64,000 nt of DNA from Psoroptes ovis (taxonomy: Eukaryota; Arthropoda; Arachnida; Sarcoptiformes; Psoroptidae): positions 124,001 through 188,000 of the forward strand of contig PQWQ01000036.1 in the NCBI GenBank assembly GCA_002943765.1, in the 5' to 3' direction. The notes beneath the pieces are model-generated. The model was not told the origin of the DNA and ran no database searches. It saw only the letters and a list, made by a program, of their open reading frames with translations. Below, in pieces: positions 62,801 through 64,000 of this stretch. Position numbers and translations under genes: made by a program. Position 1 is the stretch's first letter. The number at the start of each line of letters is the position of its first letter.

Positions 62801-64000
62801 ATTATTTGTTGTTGGAAAAACGAATAAATAAATAAAACATCTTGGAAACAATATTTTTTTTCTTTTCTTTGTAATCGATTATTAATGATTTTTTCAAATA
62901 TCATTTGTTTTATTTTGATGATCGTATCATCATTATTTTCAGTTATTTTCAGTTAATTTGTTACAATTTTCCATTATTTTTTTGTATTCAAAAAAATCAA
63001 TTAATTACAATGAATTCCTATGGATAGAATTCGAGTAGTTTTGAATTTATTTATTTATTTACTTGTCATTATTTATTTATTATTCAATTCAATGATTGAT
63101 TTTCCACTTTTTCCTTGGTGTCGATTTTCATTTCGAAAATTCTTAAATTAAATTTCTTAATTAATTTTTTTTTTTGTTTTTGTTTGATAAGGTGATTATT
63201 CGCTGGAAATATCACCAGTTTCGCTGGAAGATGATGCAATGTTTCAATGTCAAGTTGGTGCTGTTGATGGTGTTGGCGGTATACGATCACGTTCAGCACG
63301 TTTTACGGTACAAGTGCCTCCAGAACCTCCGGTCATTATTGCAACACAAGCTCATTCACATGCACAAGTTTATGTATCGGCGTCGAAAGATGATAATGAA
63401 AGCAATAATAATAATAATAATTCCACATCTTTATTAACATCATTTGAATCATCGAATGATGATCAATCAAACAGTAAAAAATTATTGACTCATGATCATA
63501 ATTTACGTACAACTGCTGGCATGACAATTGAATTGACATGTGAAGCCCATGGTGGACGTCCACCTGCTGAGGTAAGTCTTTCCAAATTCGATTATTAAAT
63601 TAAATTAGGTAATTTCATCGAGAATAATACAATTATTTGCTGCAAAAAAGTCGTTTATTTAATTCCCTTAATTTTCCTACTGATTTATTATTGTTTTTAA
63701 TCGAGATTAGCAACAAATTCATTTTTACAAAAAAATTGATCCCTACTGAAATCTAGATGTCCATATTTCCTTATTTGAAATAATTTAATTGTAATCAAAT
63801 AATATCAATGCCACCATTATCATTATTATGGACATAAGAAAATTAATTCTTGAAGACATTTGTATTGAGACCTTAATTGATTGAAAGTTGATACAAAAAT
63901 TATTTTTTTTATTGACGATTTGTCTTTTTGGAATTCTGGATATAATTTCCTTTATTTCAAAAAACAGATAAATCCCATTCAATTTAACTTCTTAATTTGA
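56563..64000 (+). CDS. Roughest/Kirre (NEPH) family Ig adhesion receptor, 5' part
   Basis: A cell-surface immunoglobulin-superfamily protein. The four visible exons (56563-56890, 58690-58800, 61025-61108 and 63192-63571) join to 301 codons without a stop. Residues 1-72 are polar, and residues 73-95 form a hydrophobic segment likely to be the signal peptide. Ig domain 1 spans about residues 112-216, with Cys136, Trp147 and Cys194. Its signature WTRDGFGLGTERTLEGF then RYRMIGSDDEGDYSLEI and FQCQVG is that of Drosophila Roughest and Kirre and vertebrate NEPH proteins. After VQVPPEPP the second Ig domain begins (LTCEAHGGRPPAE, Cys291). Family members bind nephrin-type partners across cell contacts in myoblast fusion, eye patterning and nephrocyte junctions. 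The remaining Ig domains, membrane segment and tail lie past the window. Whether this is the rst or kirre orthologue, or an ancestral single copy, cannot be told here. Confidence 0.9.
58112..58190. mobile_element. Mariner-type MITE, divergent copy
   Basis: 79 bp between TA at 58110-58111 and 58191-58192. The ends TTTGACTGTCCTATAAGTTC and GAACTTATGGTACAACCCAT align with the family arms. The centre (a T-rich arm then TTCGAAAAAACGGCC) fits none of the three subfamilies. It may be an old copy or a fourth subfamily. Confidence 0.75.
58350..58405. repeat. Nested inverted repeats in intron 1
   Basis: An inner 9-bp perfect stem (AGATTCTAG, loop GCT, CTAGAATCT at 58364-58384) is enclosed by an outer 10-bp pair (TTTTTCCATG at 58350-58359 and CATGGAAAAA at 58396-58405). 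The GC content is too low, and the arms too short, to call it a microRNA precursor. Confidence 0.55.
58690..58800 (+). CDS. Adhesion gene exon 2: first half of Ig1
   Basis: 111 bp, phase 1 at both ends, between TTTTCAG and GTAAGT. It encodes residues 110-146, RLPPQRFEMEPIDKTSIVGD followed by TIILPCRVANKVGTLQ, and includes Cys136 of the Ig1 disulfide. Confidence 0.92.
60397..60481 (-). mobile_element. Mariner-type MITE, subfamily B
   Basis: About 85 bp with TA at 60395-60396 and 60482-60483. The left end TTAGGTGTTGTCCGAAAAGT contains a 2-base insertion. The complement of its centre (CATGTGGCAACTCTATTGAT) agrees with the copy at 1061. Confidence 0.87.
60675..60754 (-). mobile_element. Mariner-type MITE, subfamily A
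   Basis: 80 bp with TA at 60673-60674 and 60755-60756. Ends TTAGGTTGTCCGAAAAGTTT and AGAACTTATCGAACAACCTAA (last 20 bases intact in outline). The centre resembles the copies at 22906 and 37932 on the opposite strand. Confidence 0.88.
60808..60834. repeat. T homopolymer run
   Basis: 27 consecutive T residues, the longest homopolymer in the window. Confidence 0.85.
61025..61108 (+). CDS. Adhesion gene exon 3: Ig1 core
   Basis: 84 bp, phase 1 at both ends, between CTCAACAG and GTCAGTGA. It encodes Trp147 (split codon T|GG) through Glu174: WTRDGFGLGTERTLEGF then QRYRMIGSDDE. This is the most family-specific segment of the Roughest/Kirre Ig1 domain and fixes the gene's identity. Confidence 0.94.
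61109..63191 (+). other. Adhesion gene intron 3
   Basis: 2083 bp, GTCAGT...TTGATAAG, phase 1, with one miniature element at 62639-62718. The 141-codon minus-strand frame at 62479-62904 passes through that element and is not considered a gene. Confidence 0.9.
62639..62718 (-). mobile_element. Mariner-type MITE, subfamily A
   Basis: 80 bp, preceded by TA. Ends TTAGGTTGCCCGTAAAGTTT and AACTTTTTGGACAACCAAA. The centre TTATATCGTAGAAAATAATT is subfamily A in reverse. Confidence 0.88.
63192..63571 (+). CDS. Adhesion gene exon 4: end of Ig1, linker, start of Ig2
   Basis: 380 bp from a phase-1 acceptor (TTGATAAG) to a phase-0 donor (GAG|GTAAGT). It encodes residues 175-301: GDYSLEISPVSLEDDAMFQC with Cys194, then QVG and GIRSRSARFTVQVPPEPP. 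Residues 227-278 are low-complexity (a six-Asn run at 246-251; rich in S, D, K and H) and break the expected path into Ig2. The Ig2 sequence resumes at LRTTAGMTIELTCEAHGG with Cys291. The matching Trp of Ig2 must be in the next exon, outside the window. Confidence 0.92.
63572..64000 (+). other. Adhesion gene intron 4, 5' part
   Basis: Begins GTAAGTCTTT directly after codon 301 and runs past the right edge. Nothing else is seen in it. Confidence 0.85.

Noticed and set aside
62479..62904. 141-codon minus-strand frame
   Set aside because: It runs through a MITE inside intron 3 of the adhesion gene, uses poorly ordered I/K/F/N-rich sequence on both sides, and shows no domain.
1..64000. CRISPR arrays, operons, bacterial signals
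   Set aside because: The window is eukaryotic: spliced genes, AATAAA signals, MITEs and microsatellites. No regularly spaced direct repeats were seen.

Overview
The window is very AT-rich eukaryotic nuclear DNA with small spliced genes, many short microsatellites and many short inverted-repeat transposons. The best taxonomic clue is a minus-strand trypsin gene. Its protein closely resembles the group 3 allergen trypsins of house dust mites (for example DEYWILTAAHC, LSIRY near residue 86, and a C-terminus ending near WIESKR). This suggests an astigmatid mite, Dermatophagoides-like or a psoroptidian relative. That placement is inferred from recalled family resemblance, not from a search.

Layout. 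From 1 to about 16.7 kb I find no gene I can defend. The stretch holds five short mariner-like miniature elements at its two ends, two copies of a second miniature element (5.7 and 7.1 kb), microsatellites and one weak candidate for a small secreted peptide (3569-3733). At 16802-17671 (minus) lies a complete two-exon trypsin-type serine protease with signal peptide, short propeptide and intact catalytic triad. From 17.7 to 56.5 kb there is a gene-poor stretch of nearly 39 kb with nine more miniature elements and only chance-level open frames. From 56563 to the right edge (plus) lie the first four coding exons of an immunoglobulin-superfamily adhesion gene of the Roughest/Kirre (irregular chiasm C, NEPH) family. 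The visible exons encode 301 residues: a leader, the complete first Ig domain and the start of the second. The gene continues beyond the window.

The dominant repeat is a family of 18 nearly palindromic elements of about 80 bp. They have 26-bp terminal inverted repeats starting TTAGGTTGTCCGAAAAGTTT and are flanked by TA. They are non-autonomous, mariner-type MITEs. By their central 30 bp they fall into at least three subfamilies plus one divergent copy. Four copies sit in the introns of the adhesion gene and one lies 25 bp past the stop codon of the trypsin gene. A second family, about 120-140 bp with CAGGGTTTCAAGTTTT ends and also TA flanks, has two copies.

The two genes act in unrelated processes, extracellular or digestive proteolysis and cell adhesion, and I see no evidence of a shared pathway. 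I found no tRNA, rRNA, CRISPR array, viral insertion or autonomous transposase gene.
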